DNA of 64,000 nt from Candidatus Ancaeobacter aquaticus (GCA_030765405.1 JAVCCP010000040.1:124001-188000); one strand, 5' to 3'; positions 29,101-37,403 are shown, counted from the first letter of the stretch. Notes: generated by a model from the sequence alone, not told the origin. Program-made: numbers and translations.

Positions 29101-29740
29101 AAGTCATGTGTACGAAGATAAAGAGTCTGAGGAAGCACCTGTTCTTGAATATGATGATGAGCGTATTGCAAGAAATGAGTTTGGAGAGCTTTTCCATCTT
29201 GCTATGAGGATCTTTAATTTTAACGCACAGGATGTGTTAGAGGAAACAAAAAGAGTATGTTCGTTATTAAAAGAAGATATTCCTGAACGTGACATAAAGG
29301 AGTTATACGAGTTGGTGTATGTATTTACACAAACTGACCTTTTTACGGTGATTGCAAAGAGTGCCCAGCGTAGGCGGGTGTATCGTGAGGTCCCGTTTGT
29401 ATATATTATGGATGGGACAAGCATGCGGGGTGTGATTGACCTTATCTACTATGAAGAAGGTAAAGGGTGGGTTATTTTAGACTATAAAACAAATAATATT
29501 ACTCATGATCAAATCGATGAAAAAGTAGATTTCTATTCTTTTCAACTGCTGTTATATGCGAATGCATTCAGGAGTATTATGAAATCGGTACCTCAGGCGC
29601 TTATAATCTATTTTGCAGTGCTTAAAGAATCCAGATCAGTTCCTGTGACAAATGATATTATTAATGCAATCGAAAAAGAATACGTGGGGTATAAAGCAAA
29701 GATTACAGAAGGCGATTTCAGTATAAGTGCTGCGAAGTAG
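26132..29740 (+). CDS. addA: helicase/nuclease subunit AddA
   Basis: UvrD-family helicase and nuclease that drives AddAB along DNA. Over its 1202 residues the motifs run in order: Walker A TASAGAGKTTVLV (near residue 35), FGEKAAHTLKERL, FVDEVQDTSPVQ (near 365), GDKKQSIYRFRNAD, DENYRSRKSL, TIHRAKGMEFPVVV, and FYVALTRARDYLIL. The C-terminal nuclease has GELFHLAM, MRGVIDLIY and ILDYKTNN. Its ATG overlaps the addB stop, implying coupled translation in a 1:1 ratio. Confidence 0.95.
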   Translation: MEIFESRYKRSQTQKKIIECKELNENMCITASAGAGKTTVLVQRILYILQHDPRVTFDNMLVITFGEKAAHTLKERLRKELERLAISEKKNERKRYQDLLTGLSNAYIGTIHSFASRILKENPLEVGVEPHFEIVSIGMDTILMERVINALFFQRLSDPSIMDFLSQYYDKDPASALKEIYAKARSHEIDIACLEVPVKDAECVTLINKFKAYLDQCPSTPDDNASPSLRDAHMHMQSIKQDMKDVSTAGDITMKRIDTIAREAKGITKRVKKAPWGEYISEFKDVVLPEFFDCAYEVCTQKYKECFVTLLKEFAVRYEEEKKANHVLDFDDLLWWCAILMKQDTPIKEFVVKSYTDRFSYIFVDEVQDTSPVQLDIIKGISANNALFFVGDKKQSIYRFRNADVQSFDKMVSDYVDKKQGAYIPLDENYRSRKSLVAFNDYMFGDILGDDYTPVDAKASYPENVRNEYDVEIIQVVNETSTGEKDTEHNGDTTEQDDSTAREKEARCIASRIKEIITRREVLVKENVSSEKYIMRPAQYKDIALLFPSLREVFFYENALKQAHIPYYVIKGGKFFDCQEVRDCLNYLKILDDPYRDCEFAAVLKSPMVHVTDDALFTIRNHDRQHYRDKTAHPFYESLNTVIDAHTDILNDTERRYLKRFMGMFNEMVRIKDIMPIPELLEKVVFDTGYDIKVMALADGKKRYANILKLIEKAWEFEKKGCFTLGEFITYIEKLSSEEVQEPEAQIELEEGKNSVKLCTIHRAKGMEFPVVVCADMGRQFPVTGRDFISCMVVDGVCEVGIKARNSQGETRNTLTTRHHKTVDDSEESAERKRVFYVALTRARDYLILSGVNGRVKDEKVAALSYDGLGSYMNWIRKKSLLLKGEDKENNNGFSIKYTYDHDRVAVPHDSTSECISGVDNVDTKIYEDGEATKEQIAQIAIKEKKRILDEIKIISQRQHYPEMDFSVTPLCEYRKNSEDYFSSYELMKQSHVYEDKESEEAPVLEYDDERIARNEFGELFHLAMRIFNFNAQDVLEETKRVCSLLKEDIPERDIKELYELVYVFTQTDLFTVIAKSAQRRRVYREVPFVYIMDGTSMRGVIDLIYYEEGKGWVILDYKTNNITHDQIDEKVDFYSFQLLLYANAFRSIMKSVPQALIIYFAVLKESRSVPVTNDIINAIEKEYVGYKAKITEGDFSISAAK

Positions 29741-29778
29741 ATGTTTGTTTCATAGCTTGATTGCGTATGGTTAGGTTG

Positions 29779-29808
29779 TTGACATTAATGCTTTTACCGT
29801 GATATAGT
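29779..29808 (+). promoter_or_regulatory. sigma-70 promoter of the small lipoprotein genes
   Basis: Perfect TTGACA (29779-29784), 18 bp, TATAGT (29803-29808), 21 bp before the first lipoprotein ATG. Confidence 0.65.
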
Positions 29809-29829
29809 TCGTATGTTCAGTGAGGATTT

Positions 29830-29991
29830 ATGAAAAAAATTGTATGTATATATGTATTTGTTTTGTGTGTAATGATGTGCGGGTGTGAATCGCTATATTA
29901 CAGCATGGCTATGGATAAATCATCTATAGAGAAGGGTGAAGACGAGAGCCCGGATGTATCACGTATGGTTGATCGCGCCAATAGTTATTAG
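29830..29991 (+). CDS. 53-residue predicted lipoprotein
   Basis: Small frame starting MKKIVCIYVFVLCVMMCGCE after a TGAGG site (spacing 4-5). A hydrophobic signal peptide ends at a lipobox-like MCGC, giving Cys19 as the lipidated residue. The mature part is about 35 residues, polar and acidic. I recognise no family. A good promoter precedes it, and a second tiny lipoprotein gene follows 29 nt later. Confidence 0.6.
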   Translation: MKKIVCIYVFVLCVMMCGCESLYYSMAMDKSSIEKGEDESPDVSRMVDRANSY

Positions 29992-30020
29992 AGATAAATA
30001 TCTAATGTGAGGGTGTATAT

Positions 30021-30128
30021 ATGAAACGAGTATTAATACTATTACTCATAGTTTTATGTTTAGCTGGGTGTAAACCTCCCGAAGACCGTTTCTACTATGA
30101 TAATGCGGTACCAGCTGCAGGATTCTAG
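30021..30128 (+). CDS. 35-residue predicted lipoprotein
   Basis: Very short frame starting MKRVLILLLIVLCLAGCKPP after GAGGGTG (spacing 6). The signal peptide and lipobox LAGC are textbook; Cys17 would be lipidated, leaving about 19 residues. Tiny lipoproteins of this entericidin-like size exist but I do not recognise this one. The DUF1571 gene starts 7 nt behind the stop. Confidence 0.6.
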   Translation: MKRVLILLLIVLCLAGCKPPEDRFYYDNAVPAAGF

Positions 30129-30135
30129 GCATAGC

Positions 30136-30915
30136 ATGTTAATGCATTTTATTAGTCGATTGTGTATTGTTCCGATTACATGGGCAGCAGTATGTTTCTG
30201 TATTATACCGGCATCAATCTCTGCCGATACAGCTGATCCTTGTGAGCAGATTGAAGTGATTATACAAGATGCCCATCAAGCGTATAACGCGGTAGATGAT
30301 TATACTGCCACTCTTCTCAGGACCGAATGCATTAAAAATCGTCTAAGATCAAAAGAAACTATAGAACTCAAATTTGCAAAACCTGATTCTGTCTATTTAA
30401 AATGGCTTACTTCGCCAAATCCAGGGCTCTTAAATCAGCATACGGAGATTATTTATCCTGTAGGCAAAAATAAAGACAAGGTCATAGCTCATCTCGGTGG
30501 GTTGATCAATTTTATAACACCGACCATAACTGTCACCCCGGACGATTCATCATTAATGAAAGATAACCGCCACCCAGTTACCCATACCGGAATAGGCTTC
30601 TTTTTGAATTTGTTTAGGGACGAATATAAAAAGGCACTTCAAGACAGTACATTTACTCAGAAGTATTATGGGACGGTACGGCTTATGGGAACACATGCCC
30701 ATAAGATAGAGTTTATAATGCCGGATAAGAATAAAGGGTATTATTGTCATCGACTGGAATTGTATTTTGATGTTCAGAACAAGCTTCCCATACGCATAAT
30801 AGCCTATAACTGGAAAAATCAACTTATTGAACGATACTCTTTTTTTAATTTAAAGCTTAATGTTGGTTTGAATAAGGAAGATTTTAACCCCTGGAAAAAA
30901 GAGTATAATTTTTAG
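30136..30915 (+). CDS. exported DUF1571-family protein
   Basis: The 259-residue protein has a signal peptide ending SISA near residue 32 and, after it, a LolA-like domain. The run of ETIELKFAKPDSVYLKWL, NPGLLNQHTEIIYPVG and NRHPVTHTGIGF matches my memory of DUF1571, a periplasmic family frequent in Planctomycetes and relatives. The start at 30136 is chosen because it follows the preceding stop. The frame is open upstream but overlaps the 35-residue lipoprotein. A role in lipid or lipoprotein handling is only suggested by the LolA-type fold. Confidence 0.7.
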   Translation: MLMHFISRLCIVPITWAAVCFCIIPASISADTADPCEQIEVIIQDAHQAYNAVDDYTATLLRTECIKNRLRSKETIELKFAKPDSVYLKWLTSPNPGLLNQHTEIIYPVGKNKDKVIAHLGGLINFITPTITVTPDDSSLMKDNRHPVTHTGIGFFLNLFRDEYKKALQDSTFTQKYYGTVRLMGTHAHKIEFIMPDKNKGYYCHRLELYFDVQNKLPIRIIAYNWKNQLIERYSFFNLKLNVGLNKEDFNPWKKEYNF

Positions 30916-30949
30916 ATGTATTTACTGGTCGACTATAGTATTATTCACA

Positions 30950-30978
30950 TTGACAATTGATGTAAATAAAGGTATAAT
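30950..30978 (+). promoter_or_regulatory. consensus sigma-70 promoter of the double-PilZ gene
   Basis: TTGACA (30950-30955), exactly 17 bp, TATAAT (30973-30978). Both boxes are perfect, the strongest match in the window. The ATG with an AGAGGA site follows at 31010. Confidence 0.85.
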
Positions 30979-31009
30979 GAAGGTGTAAACAGAGTGGAAA
31001 GAGGAATAT

Positions 31010-31828
31010 ATGAATGATATGTCCTTTAGCGGTATTGAAAAGAGAAAATATGTTCGAATACCATTTTCTTTCGTTATTAAATATAAAACGAAAGAAATAA
31101 AAAAGGGTCACAGCAATTTTCTGGGGGCGACATACAGTAAAGATATCAGTGCCGGTGGATTATTGTTTCCCGCATCAGGCAAAATACCTATCGGGTCAGA
31201 AGTTGATATTGAGCTTAATATCTCTGCTGTACCGTCAATGCATGTTGCGCATATCCTTGCGCACTTTAGTTCGGTCTCTATTACCGGTCGGGTAGTACGG
31301 TGCGAAGAAGTTATTAACGGAGAACTTTATAATATCGGTGTGGTGATAGAAAAGATCGAGGAAAAAGATAGGACTGCACTTGAACAATTTATACAGTTTT
31401 TCTTGCGCCGCGAACGGTTACGTAACAAGTTCAAATTTGGTGTAGCGGGAAGAGAATATATAGGTCCTGAACGCAGGCGGTATGCTCGTGTCCCGTATAC
31501 ATTCATTGTGAAGTATACCCCGCTTGATGAGAGACAAAAAGAAAATGGGCAGGTGCGATATTGTATCAACACGAGTATCAGTGCATGCGGCATTTTGCTT
31601 GAGACACATGAAAAATATGATGTTGGCGCATTTATTAATGTTGAAATAGTTGTTCCTTCAGATAAAGAAGCTCTGCCTATCAAGATCGTTGGGAGAGTTG
31701 TCCGAACAGAAGAGATTGTTGAGCAGGAACTATACGATGTTGGCATCGCTTTCGATAAAATAGAGAAAAAAGATCAGGCATCAATTCTCAACTTCTTAAA
31801 TTGCCTGCATTTTCGTAAAGAACGTTAA
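31010..31828 (+). CDS. protein with two PilZ domains
   Basis: Predicted cyclic-di-GMP receptor of 272 residues without membrane segments. Domain 1 (about 8-130) has RKYVR (RxxxR) and DISAGG (DxSxxG). Domain 2 (about 150-270) has RRYAR but SISACG, so the aspartate of the second motif is replaced by Ser and binding there may be weaker. The halves are similar enough to be an internal duplication. It is transcribed from a perfect promoter. A single-domain relative lies at 40855. No cyclic-di-GMP-making enzyme is in the window. Confidence 0.88.
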   Translation: MNDMSFSGIEKRKYVRIPFSFVIKYKTKEIKKGHSNFLGATYSKDISAGGLLFPASGKIPIGSEVDIELNISAVPSMHVAHILAHFSSVSITGRVVRCEEVINGELYNIGVVIEKIEEKDRTALEQFIQFFLRRERLRNKFKFGVAGREYIGPERRRYARVPYTFIVKYTPLDERQKENGQVRYCINTSISACGILLETHEKYDVGAFINVEIVVPSDKEALPIKIVGRVVRTEEIVEQELYDVGIAFDKIEKKDQASILNFLNCLHFRKER

Positions 31829-31873
31829 GAACACCTAATATCTAGAGACAGTGCCTTACCTATGAGGTGACTT

Positions 31874-32227
31874 GTGAAACGTATGCTTTCAGTATTTGTT
31901 GTTACGGTTTTTTTTGTAAGCATGCTCAATTTGCTTCATGCAGAAGAGATACCCCCACAAGCAAAGCCTTCCTCACCAGATTTATTTGGCGGTATGGTCA
32001 ATGCCGTTACATCACTTATAGTGTTACCGTTAGATCTTATGTATACCATGACCCCGATGAAAGGATGGAGTGATCCTCATTGGCGGTACAGTCAATACGG
32101 ATGGGATACTGATATAAAAAGGGAATATCTGCAGATTAACTGGAACGATGATATACGTAAAGGCTATACCGAGCTTCACGAATGGAAAGCGTTAAACGAG
32201 GCGGTGTACGAACAATTTGAAAGATAA
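31874..32227 (+). CDS. exported protein of unknown function
   Basis: The 117-residue product starts at GTG, 4-6 nt after a GAGGTGA site. It has a signal peptide ending LLHA (about residue 23). A hydrophobic stretch, FGGMVNAVTSLIVLPLDLMY, follows at about residues 38-58. The C-terminal half is rich in Trp, Tyr and charged residues. No family recognised. It lies between the double-PilZ gene and comEC, 24 nt before the latter, probably in the same transcript. Confidence 0.65.
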   Translation: MKRMLSVFVVTVFFVSMLNLLHAEEIPPQAKPSSPDLFGGMVNAVTSLIVLPLDLMYTMTPMKGWSDPHWRYSQYGWDTDIKREYLQINWNDDIRKGYTELHEWKALNEAVYEQFER

Positions 32228-32251
32228 CCGCGGGAAGTAACACACCAATCT

Positions 32252-34678
32252 ATGCGACGACCTTTTGTTCTGATTACACTCTTTTTTATTGTTGGGATAC
32301 TTACTGCATCATTTTTTCCTTTAGTAACACTTATTCCCTTATATATTTTGGTTTTTTGTTCAGTTATCTTGTTTTGCTCAAAAATGAAATATCTTTCACT
32401 GGGTGCGTTTTATGCGCTCATCATACTCTGCGGCATGATCGCACTAACAGCAAAAAACCAGTATTTGACCTATCAGGATACACCCTTTTTGCCAGACGGG
32501 AAAAAGGTCACAGCCGTTGTTACGGGAACTGTTCAAGAAGGGATAACCATACAGAAAAAAATTCTTTACTCCGATAATAAACACGCCATGCAGAAATGTA
32601 TTGTAACAATTCCTCACGTAAATATTTCAGGTAAGAAATACGCAGTATCTTCAAATATATTAGTTAAGATATACGGTGAAAATGAAAAAGTTTCGATCGC
32701 TAAAAACGATATAATCGAAGTAAAAGGAAAACTGAAAAGAATTGATTCCGGAAGCATAGCATCACTTTCATATAAAAAATATATTGTGTCTCATCGTATT
32801 GGATATGTTATGCAGGTAAGCGGCAAAAAGAATATACGCATAATAGGGAAAAAGATACCCTCGATATTTGAACAGATCATTAGTCGAACAAGAGCTAGAA
32901 TTGTAAAGTCTTTAACCGCGGGAATTCCAGCAGGTGATATAAAAGGTCTTTTTACCGGAATGATCCTCGGAGATAAAGAAGGTATAAGTAATAGTCTCAG
33001 AGAGGCTTTTGTGAGGACAAATACGATACATGTTCTTGCGATATCAGGCCTGCATATTGGACTGATTGTCCTTATTATTTTAGGAATACTGCGGTTTTTC
33101 AGTATGCCTAAAGCATATTCGGCATTAATCGCTATACCGCTTATTGTCTTGTATGCACTTATTGTTGGGAATAAACCTTCAGTATGGCGTGCAACAACCA
33201 TGGCGGTTATTGTGCTCTTTGGATGGGTAATAAAGCGAGAGTCAGATATTGTTAACTCACTTGCAGCCGCTGCTCTTCTGCTGCTTATATGGAATCCGTA
33301 TAATCTCTATAGCATTGGATTCCAGCTTTCATTTGTTGTTGTCCTTTCAATCATCGGGCTGACCCCGGTTATACAGCACTATCTCAATAAAGTGTGCGGG
33401 TGTGATATAAAAGAAAAACCTAAAAGAACAGATACACTATTGCGAAACGCCCTAACCGTGTTTTCTGTAAGCGTGTCTGCCTGGATTGGGTCTGCACCGC
33501 TTATCATGTATTATTTTGGTGTTTTTTCACCGATAAGTGTTATCGCAAACATCTTTGTTACCAGCATTGTAAGTCTTGCAATTGTACCCCTTTGTTTTGT
33601 ATCAATTATTGTAGGTCAGTTCAGCTTGTTTGTTGCTTCTATGTTTAATACGGTAACTATATATATTGCACAGTTTCTTATCACTGGGAATACGTTTCTT
33701 GCCGGTTTTTCGTGGGCGTCATTTCCTGTCTATGATTTCACAATACCGGATATACTCCTCTGGTACGGAGTGTTAGGGATGTTTACACATTGGCATCCAA
33801 GAAAGGTTTTCGAATTTACCGAAATGAGGAGATGGTGTCTTTACAGTATCATTATAGTTTTTTGCATCTTTATGTTCTCAGGTGTCTTGTTTCGGTCAAA
33901 TGCCTTTGAGGTCACTTTCTTTGATGTTGGGCAAGGAGACGCTATGGCGATCAAAACATCCCGGGGAAAACTTATGCTTATTGATGCCGGTCCGAATTAC
34001 CCATATGCACCGCTACCACGAAAACTTTCATCGTACATGAGAAAAAATACTATAAAAGAGATTGATGCCATTGTAATAACGCATCCTCATAGAGACCATA
34101 TAGGCGGGACACTTCGTGTTCTTGAGAAATATAAAACCGGTATGATAATTGGTAATGGAAGTGATTATGAGTGTTCAGAATATGACAAAATAAAAGCGTA
34201 TGCGGCATATAACAATATCCCGTATCACGTGGTAAAGGCAGGGGACAATATCCATTTTGATGATGATATAGAGATTAAAGTGCTTTCACCACCTGATGAA
34301 ACAGATGGTTGGGATGAAAATGAACGATCATTGGTGCTTTTAGTTACGTATCAGGGGATACGATTTCTATTTTGTGGGGATAGTGATGTTGAGGCAATTG
34401 AGCATTTGTGCAAAACATCTGAAAATCTCAAGGCCGATATAATAAAAGTTCCTCATCACGGATCAGATAATGTTAATAACGAAGTTTTTTATGAAAAAGT
34501 GCTTCCCAAAATAGCCGTTATAACGGTAGGTAAAAATAATTCTTATGGCTTGCCATCTAAAACGCTCTTGGAATTGTTTTTGTCCAGAAATATACGTGCT
34601 TACCGTACAGACAAAGACGGGACAATTACCATACGGGTAAAAGACGGGAAATATACATCTTCACATTCCCGCTGGTAA
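32252..34678 (+). CDS. comEC: DNA internalization competence protein ComEC/Rec2
   Basis: Inner-membrane channel for uptake of single-stranded DNA. The 808-residue protein has N-terminal helices with an OB-like DUF4131 region (1-200), the Competence membrane domain with HVLAISGLHIGL (near 265), and a C-terminal metallo-beta-lactamase domain with FFDVGQGDAMAI, LIDAGP, VITHPHRDHIGG and VPHHGSDN. It is full length. A ComEA-like DNA-binding protein is encoded at 40250, so DNA uptake across both envelope layers is plausible. Confidence 0.94.
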   Translation: MRRPFVLITLFFIVGILTASFFPLVTLIPLYILVFCSVILFCSKMKYLSLGAFYALIILCGMIALTAKNQYLTYQDTPFLPDGKKVTAVVTGTVQEGITIQKKILYSDNKHAMQKCIVTIPHVNISGKKYAVSSNILVKIYGENEKVSIAKNDIIEVKGKLKRIDSGSIASLSYKKYIVSHRIGYVMQVSGKKNIRIIGKKIPSIFEQIISRTRARIVKSLTAGIPAGDIKGLFTGMILGDKEGISNSLREAFVRTNTIHVLAISGLHIGLIVLIILGILRFFSMPKAYSALIAIPLIVLYALIVGNKPSVWRATTMAVIVLFGWVIKRESDIVNSLAAAALLLLIWNPYNLYSIGFQLSFVVVLSIIGLTPVIQHYLNKVCGCDIKEKPKRTDTLLRNALTVFSVSVSAWIGSAPLIMYYFGVFSPISVIANIFVTSIVSLAIVPLCFVSIIVGQFSLFVASMFNTVTIYIAQFLITGNTFLAGFSWASFPVYDFTIPDILLWYGVLGMFTHWHPRKVFEFTEMRRWCLYSIIIVFCIFMFSGVLFRSNAFEVTFFDVGQGDAMAIKTSRGKLMLIDAGPNYPYAPLPRKLSSYMRKNTIKEIDAIVITHPHRDHIGGTLRVLEKYKTGMIIGNGSDYECSEYDKIKAYAAYNNIPYHVVKAGDNIHFDDDIEIKVLSPPDETDGWDENERSLVLLVTYQGIRFLFCGDSDVEAIEHLCKTSENLKADIIKVPHHGSDNVNNEVFYEKVLPKIAVITVGKNNSYGLPSKTLLELFLSRNIRAYRTDKDGTITIRVKDGKYTSSHSRW

Positions 34679-34837
34679 ATATTTTCAATATTCAGAACTC
34701 CAGACATGGAACTCACAGCAATCTCACCTAAATAGCTGTGAATAAATAGTTTCCCCGAATAGTTTGTGATAAAATATTTCAGATAAAAGATTTTTTTAAA
34801 AGAGACCTGATTCTTTAAAACCAGAAGGAGATTTGCT

Positions 34838-35234
34838 ATGCCGCAAATGAGCATGCCGATTTTTACCGAAGAAGTAAAACTTATAACTCCGTTGATCGGT
34901 TACTCAAAATGATACGGACAAATGCCATTATTTATGCACGATGAGAAAGACGAAAAATCCTTTAAAATGTTTATGGCTCAGCTGTATGTTGTGGGCAATG
35001 TGCCGCAATCAGCAATAAACAAGGCTTTCGGAATTAATCAGATTAAAATGAAACGCTGGGTGAAAAAGTATCAAAATAATGGTCCAGCGGCATTCTACAA
35101 AAAAGAAAGAAAACGTAGAGCAACTGTTATGACGAAAGAAGTCATAGATAAAGCACAGTTGTTGTTAGACAAAGGCATTCCAAAAATGAAATCGCTGATG
35201 AACTGGGGATTAAACTTTCCACCCTCAAATGGTA
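34838..35234 (+). pseudogene. broken helix-turn-helix transposase-like gene
   Basis: An AGAAGGAG site and ATG open MPQMSMPIFTEEVKLITPL, then TGA (34910-34912) stops the frame. The same frame continues as YGQMPLFMHDEKDEKSF and an HTH segment INKAFGINQIKMKRWVKKY, as in a family of IS-related HTH proteins that normally read straight through. Near 35181, in an AAAAA run, the frame shifts: only the next frame gives the expected EIADELGIKLSTLKW. One stop plus one frameshift in one gene mean a pseudogene. The intact family protein would go on beyond 35234. Confidence 0.75.
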
Positions 35235-35250
35235 GCAGCTACCATTTGTT

Positions 35251-35300
35251 TTGGCATTCTGTGTAAGTCAAAGGGGTCAAATCTTTAGTGAGACTGGAAA
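35251..35300 (+). repeat. possible REP-like remnant
   Basis: The stretch AAGGGGTCAAATCTTTAG at about 35272-35289 resembles short elements that accompany REP-associated transposases in uncultivated bacteria (memory only). It sits between two gene remnants. Confidence 0.25.
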
Positions 35301-35359
35301 CGAGCAATTACAAATAGAATTTATTACTTGTATGTTAAAGGGTACTTTTTTATGTCTCT

Positions 35360-35524
35360 CTATAGTTTTTTCGAAAAACCTGAATAATTTGCTAATGGAA
35401 TTAATGATTCTAACCAAAACTTTGCTTCTCCGTCCGGAGAAATAACATGAACATGAATTCTAGGCTCCTCCTTGGGGAAAAAATAAAATCTATATTCTCC
35501 TTCTCTGAATACTGTAGGACTCAA
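35360..35524 (-). pseudogene. truncated DUF4160 gene
   Basis: The minus-strand frame from a TTG start reads SPTVFREGEYRFYFF, then PRIHVHVISPDGEAKFWLE, the DUF4160 core, and stops after 54 residues. Members are usually 80-90 residues. The sequence after the TAG still encodes RDIKKY-like family tail, so the stop looks like a Gln-to-stop mutation. DUF4160 proteins often pair with DUF2442 in toxin-antitoxin-like loci; no partner is seen. Confidence 0.65.
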
Positions 35525-35716
35525 ATTAATCCATCTCAAACGGCATGGTAGCATAATTTTAAATTATATTGCATCTTTTATTTTGTAGCGGGTATAAGTA
35601 GTAACTTGTTGATAAATACAAATGGCGGCAGCTGTAATATTTGTTTTAGCAGTATGAATATTTAAAATGGCACTTTAAATATCCATCTAAGAAATATGCT
35701 TTTTATGTTTTTTTGC

Positions 35717-35751
35717 GCATATCGCAAAACGAATACCGAACACTGAAAGAT
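35717..35751 (+). repeat. heptanucleotide tract upstream of the MEMO gene
   Basis: Five degenerate 7-bp units: GCATATC, GCAAAAC, GAATACC, GAACACT and GAAAGAT. The opening GC(G)CATA..GCAAA.C resembles the tract before addB. The rest of 35525-35771 shows no gene. Confidence 0.65.
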
Positions 35752-35771
35752 CCTTTAACGTCAAAATGTTA

Positions 35772-35800
35772 GTGACGCAGAGAGTGTTTTACGATATAAT
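35772..35800 (+). promoter_or_regulatory. probable promoter of the MEMO-AMMECR1-leuS run
   Basis: GTGACG (35772-35777), 17 bp, perfect TATAAT (35795-35800), 23 bp before the ATG at 35824. Confidence 0.6.
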
Positions 35801-35823
35801 TTGCTATTTATAAGAGGGTTGGA

Positions 35824-36735
35824 ATGAATAAAACGGTTCATGTTTTAGTGGTACTGCTGTGCTCGTATCTGGTTACGAGTGTTAGTACGATACATGCTGA
35901 GAGCAAAAAAGTGAGATATCCTGCTGTTGCCGGTGCGTTTTATCCGTATAATAAGGAACGGCTCACGAAGATCATTGACGGTTATCTTGATAATGTTGGA
36001 GAACCGAAAATAAAGGGTGCTGTCGTTGGTGTTGTTGCTCCACATGCGGGATATGCCTATTCAGGACAAATTGCTGCGTATGCGTTTAAGCCTCTTCAAG
36101 GTAAATCATATGATACTGTTGTGATATTGGGGCCAAACCATACGGTATATGGTTTTAGTGATATATCGGTGTACAAAGAAGGTATGTTTAAAACGCCTCT
36201 TGGTATGGCGCATATCGATGAAGACTTTACGAAAAAAATCATTGATAGTGATCCGGAGAAATTTGTTTATGAACCTGATTTACACAGAAAAGAACATGCA
36301 ATAGAAGTAGAGATACCGTTTTTGCAGCATGTGTTAAAAGGCGATTTTAAGATTGTGCCGGTAGTGATGGGTGATTACTCACGAGAAACAGTAGAAAAAC
36401 TTGCTCATGCTATCATGAAAGCATCAGTTGGAAAGAAAGTGCTGATTGTTGCCTCATGCGATCTTTCACATGATAAGGATTATAAAACGGCGTGTGCGAT
36501 GGATAAAAAAGCAGTTGATACCATCGCAGGTCTTGATCTTGACGCGCTTGAATCGTATGGAAAAAACCGTAAAACCGAGATGTGCGGGTATGGGCCTGTT
36601 ATGATACTGATGTATATAGCCAAATCAGAAGGTGTATCAAAAGGGACCGTGATGAAATACGCTAATTCCGGTGATGTTACCGGTGATAAGAGTGGACGTA
36701 TCGTCGGGTATGCTTCAATTGTTTTTAGTAAATAA
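35824..36735 (+). CDS. exported MEMO1-family protein (AmmeMemoRadiSam system protein B)
   Basis: Protein of the MEMO family, related to ring-opening dioxygenases but of unknown enzymatic role in bacteria. The 303-residue chain has a signal peptide ending at about residue 25 (TIHA), then VRYPAVAGAFYP, VVAPHAGYAYSGQIAAYA, ILGPNHTVYG, HAIEVEIPFLQ and VASCDLSHDKDY. Family His residues (PHAGY, PNH, SCDLSH) are kept. The AMMECR1 gene follows 17 nt later. The radical SAM enzyme that usually completes the trio is not here. Confidence 0.9.
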   Translation: MNKTVHVLVVLLCSYLVTSVSTIHAESKKVRYPAVAGAFYPYNKERLTKIIDGYLDNVGEPKIKGAVVGVVAPHAGYAYSGQIAAYAFKPLQGKSYDTVVILGPNHTVYGFSDISVYKEGMFKTPLGMAHIDEDFTKKIIDSDPEKFVYEPDLHRKEHAIEVEIPFLQHVLKGDFKIVPVVMGDYSRETVEKLAHAIMKASVGKKVLIVASCDLSHDKDYKTACAMDKKAVDTIAGLDLDALESYGKNRKTEMCGYGPVMILMYIAKSEGVSKGTVMKYANSGDVTGDKSGRIVGYASIVFSK

Positions 36736-36752
36736 TAGAAGGAAAAAGTATC

Positions 36753-37403
36753 ATGAAAAGTGTGAAATTCTTATGTGTTTTTGTAATGGTTTTTTGTTTT
36801 ACCTGCGAGGTGAAAGGAGCTCTTATGAATGAAGATGCAAATAAATCAGGGAATTTAAAAATGAAAGAAAAGCAACAGTTGATCGATATTGCGCGGGAAA
36901 CACTTGAAACACAGGTGAAAACCGGTAAAGCGCCGCATATAAATGTGAGTGTTCCTGAACTTATGGAAAAACGCGGTGTGTTTGTCACCTTAACAATTAA
37001 TCATAACCTGAGAGGGTGTATTGGGTATATCGAGCCAATTAAGCCTCTCTATACCGGTGTTATTGAAAATGCGGTCAATGCGAGCAGTCGTGATTGGCGG
37101 TTTCCACCGGTCAGTGAAAGTGAACTCGATAAAATCAATGTTGAAATATCTGTTCTTACTGTACCTGAAAAAATTAAAAGTGTAGATGAAATTGAGATCG
37201 GAAAACATGGTGTTATCATCGAAAAAGGACTCAATAAAGGAGTCTTTTTACCGCAGGTTGCGCCTGAACAGGGATGGGATGTGAAAGAAACACTGGAAAA
37301 TCTCTGTCATAAAGCGGGATTGCCGACTGATGCGTGGAGTAAGGGCGCTGATCTATATATCTTTTCTGCCGACGTGTTTTCTGAAGAGGATTTTAAGAAG
37401 TAA
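36753..37403 (+). CDS. exported AMMECR1-domain protein (AmmeMemoRadiSam system protein A)
   Basis: AMMECR1-family protein of 216 residues, recognised by the invariant LRGCIGYIEP (near residue 88), NAVNASSRDWRFPPV, VEISVLTVPEKI and GVFLPQVAPEQGWD. An N-terminal hydrophobic segment (residues 4-22) looks like a signal peptide, which is unusual: most AMMECR1 proteins are cytoplasmic. Its neighbour MEMO protein is also exported, so the pair probably works in the periplasm. The molecular activity of the family is unknown. Confidence 0.88.
   Translation: MKSVKFLCVFVMVFCFTCEVKGALMNEDANKSGNLKMKEKQQLIDIARETLETQVKTGKAPHINVSVPELMEKRGVFVTLTINHNLRGCIGYIEPIKPLYTGVIENAVNASSRDWRFPPVSESELDKINVEISVLTVPEKIKSVDEIEIGKHGVIIEKGLNKGVFLPQVAPEQGWDVKETLENLCHKAGLPTDAWSKGADLYIFSADVFSEEDFKK

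Noticed and set aside
34907-34915. TGA in the HTH gene as a recoded codon
   Set aside because: TGA ends many intact genes here, and the same gene also has a frameshift, so decay explains it better.
35178-35190. Programmed frameshift at the AAAAA run
   Set aside because: The run is short, no stimulatory structure is evident, and the gene already has an in-frame stop.
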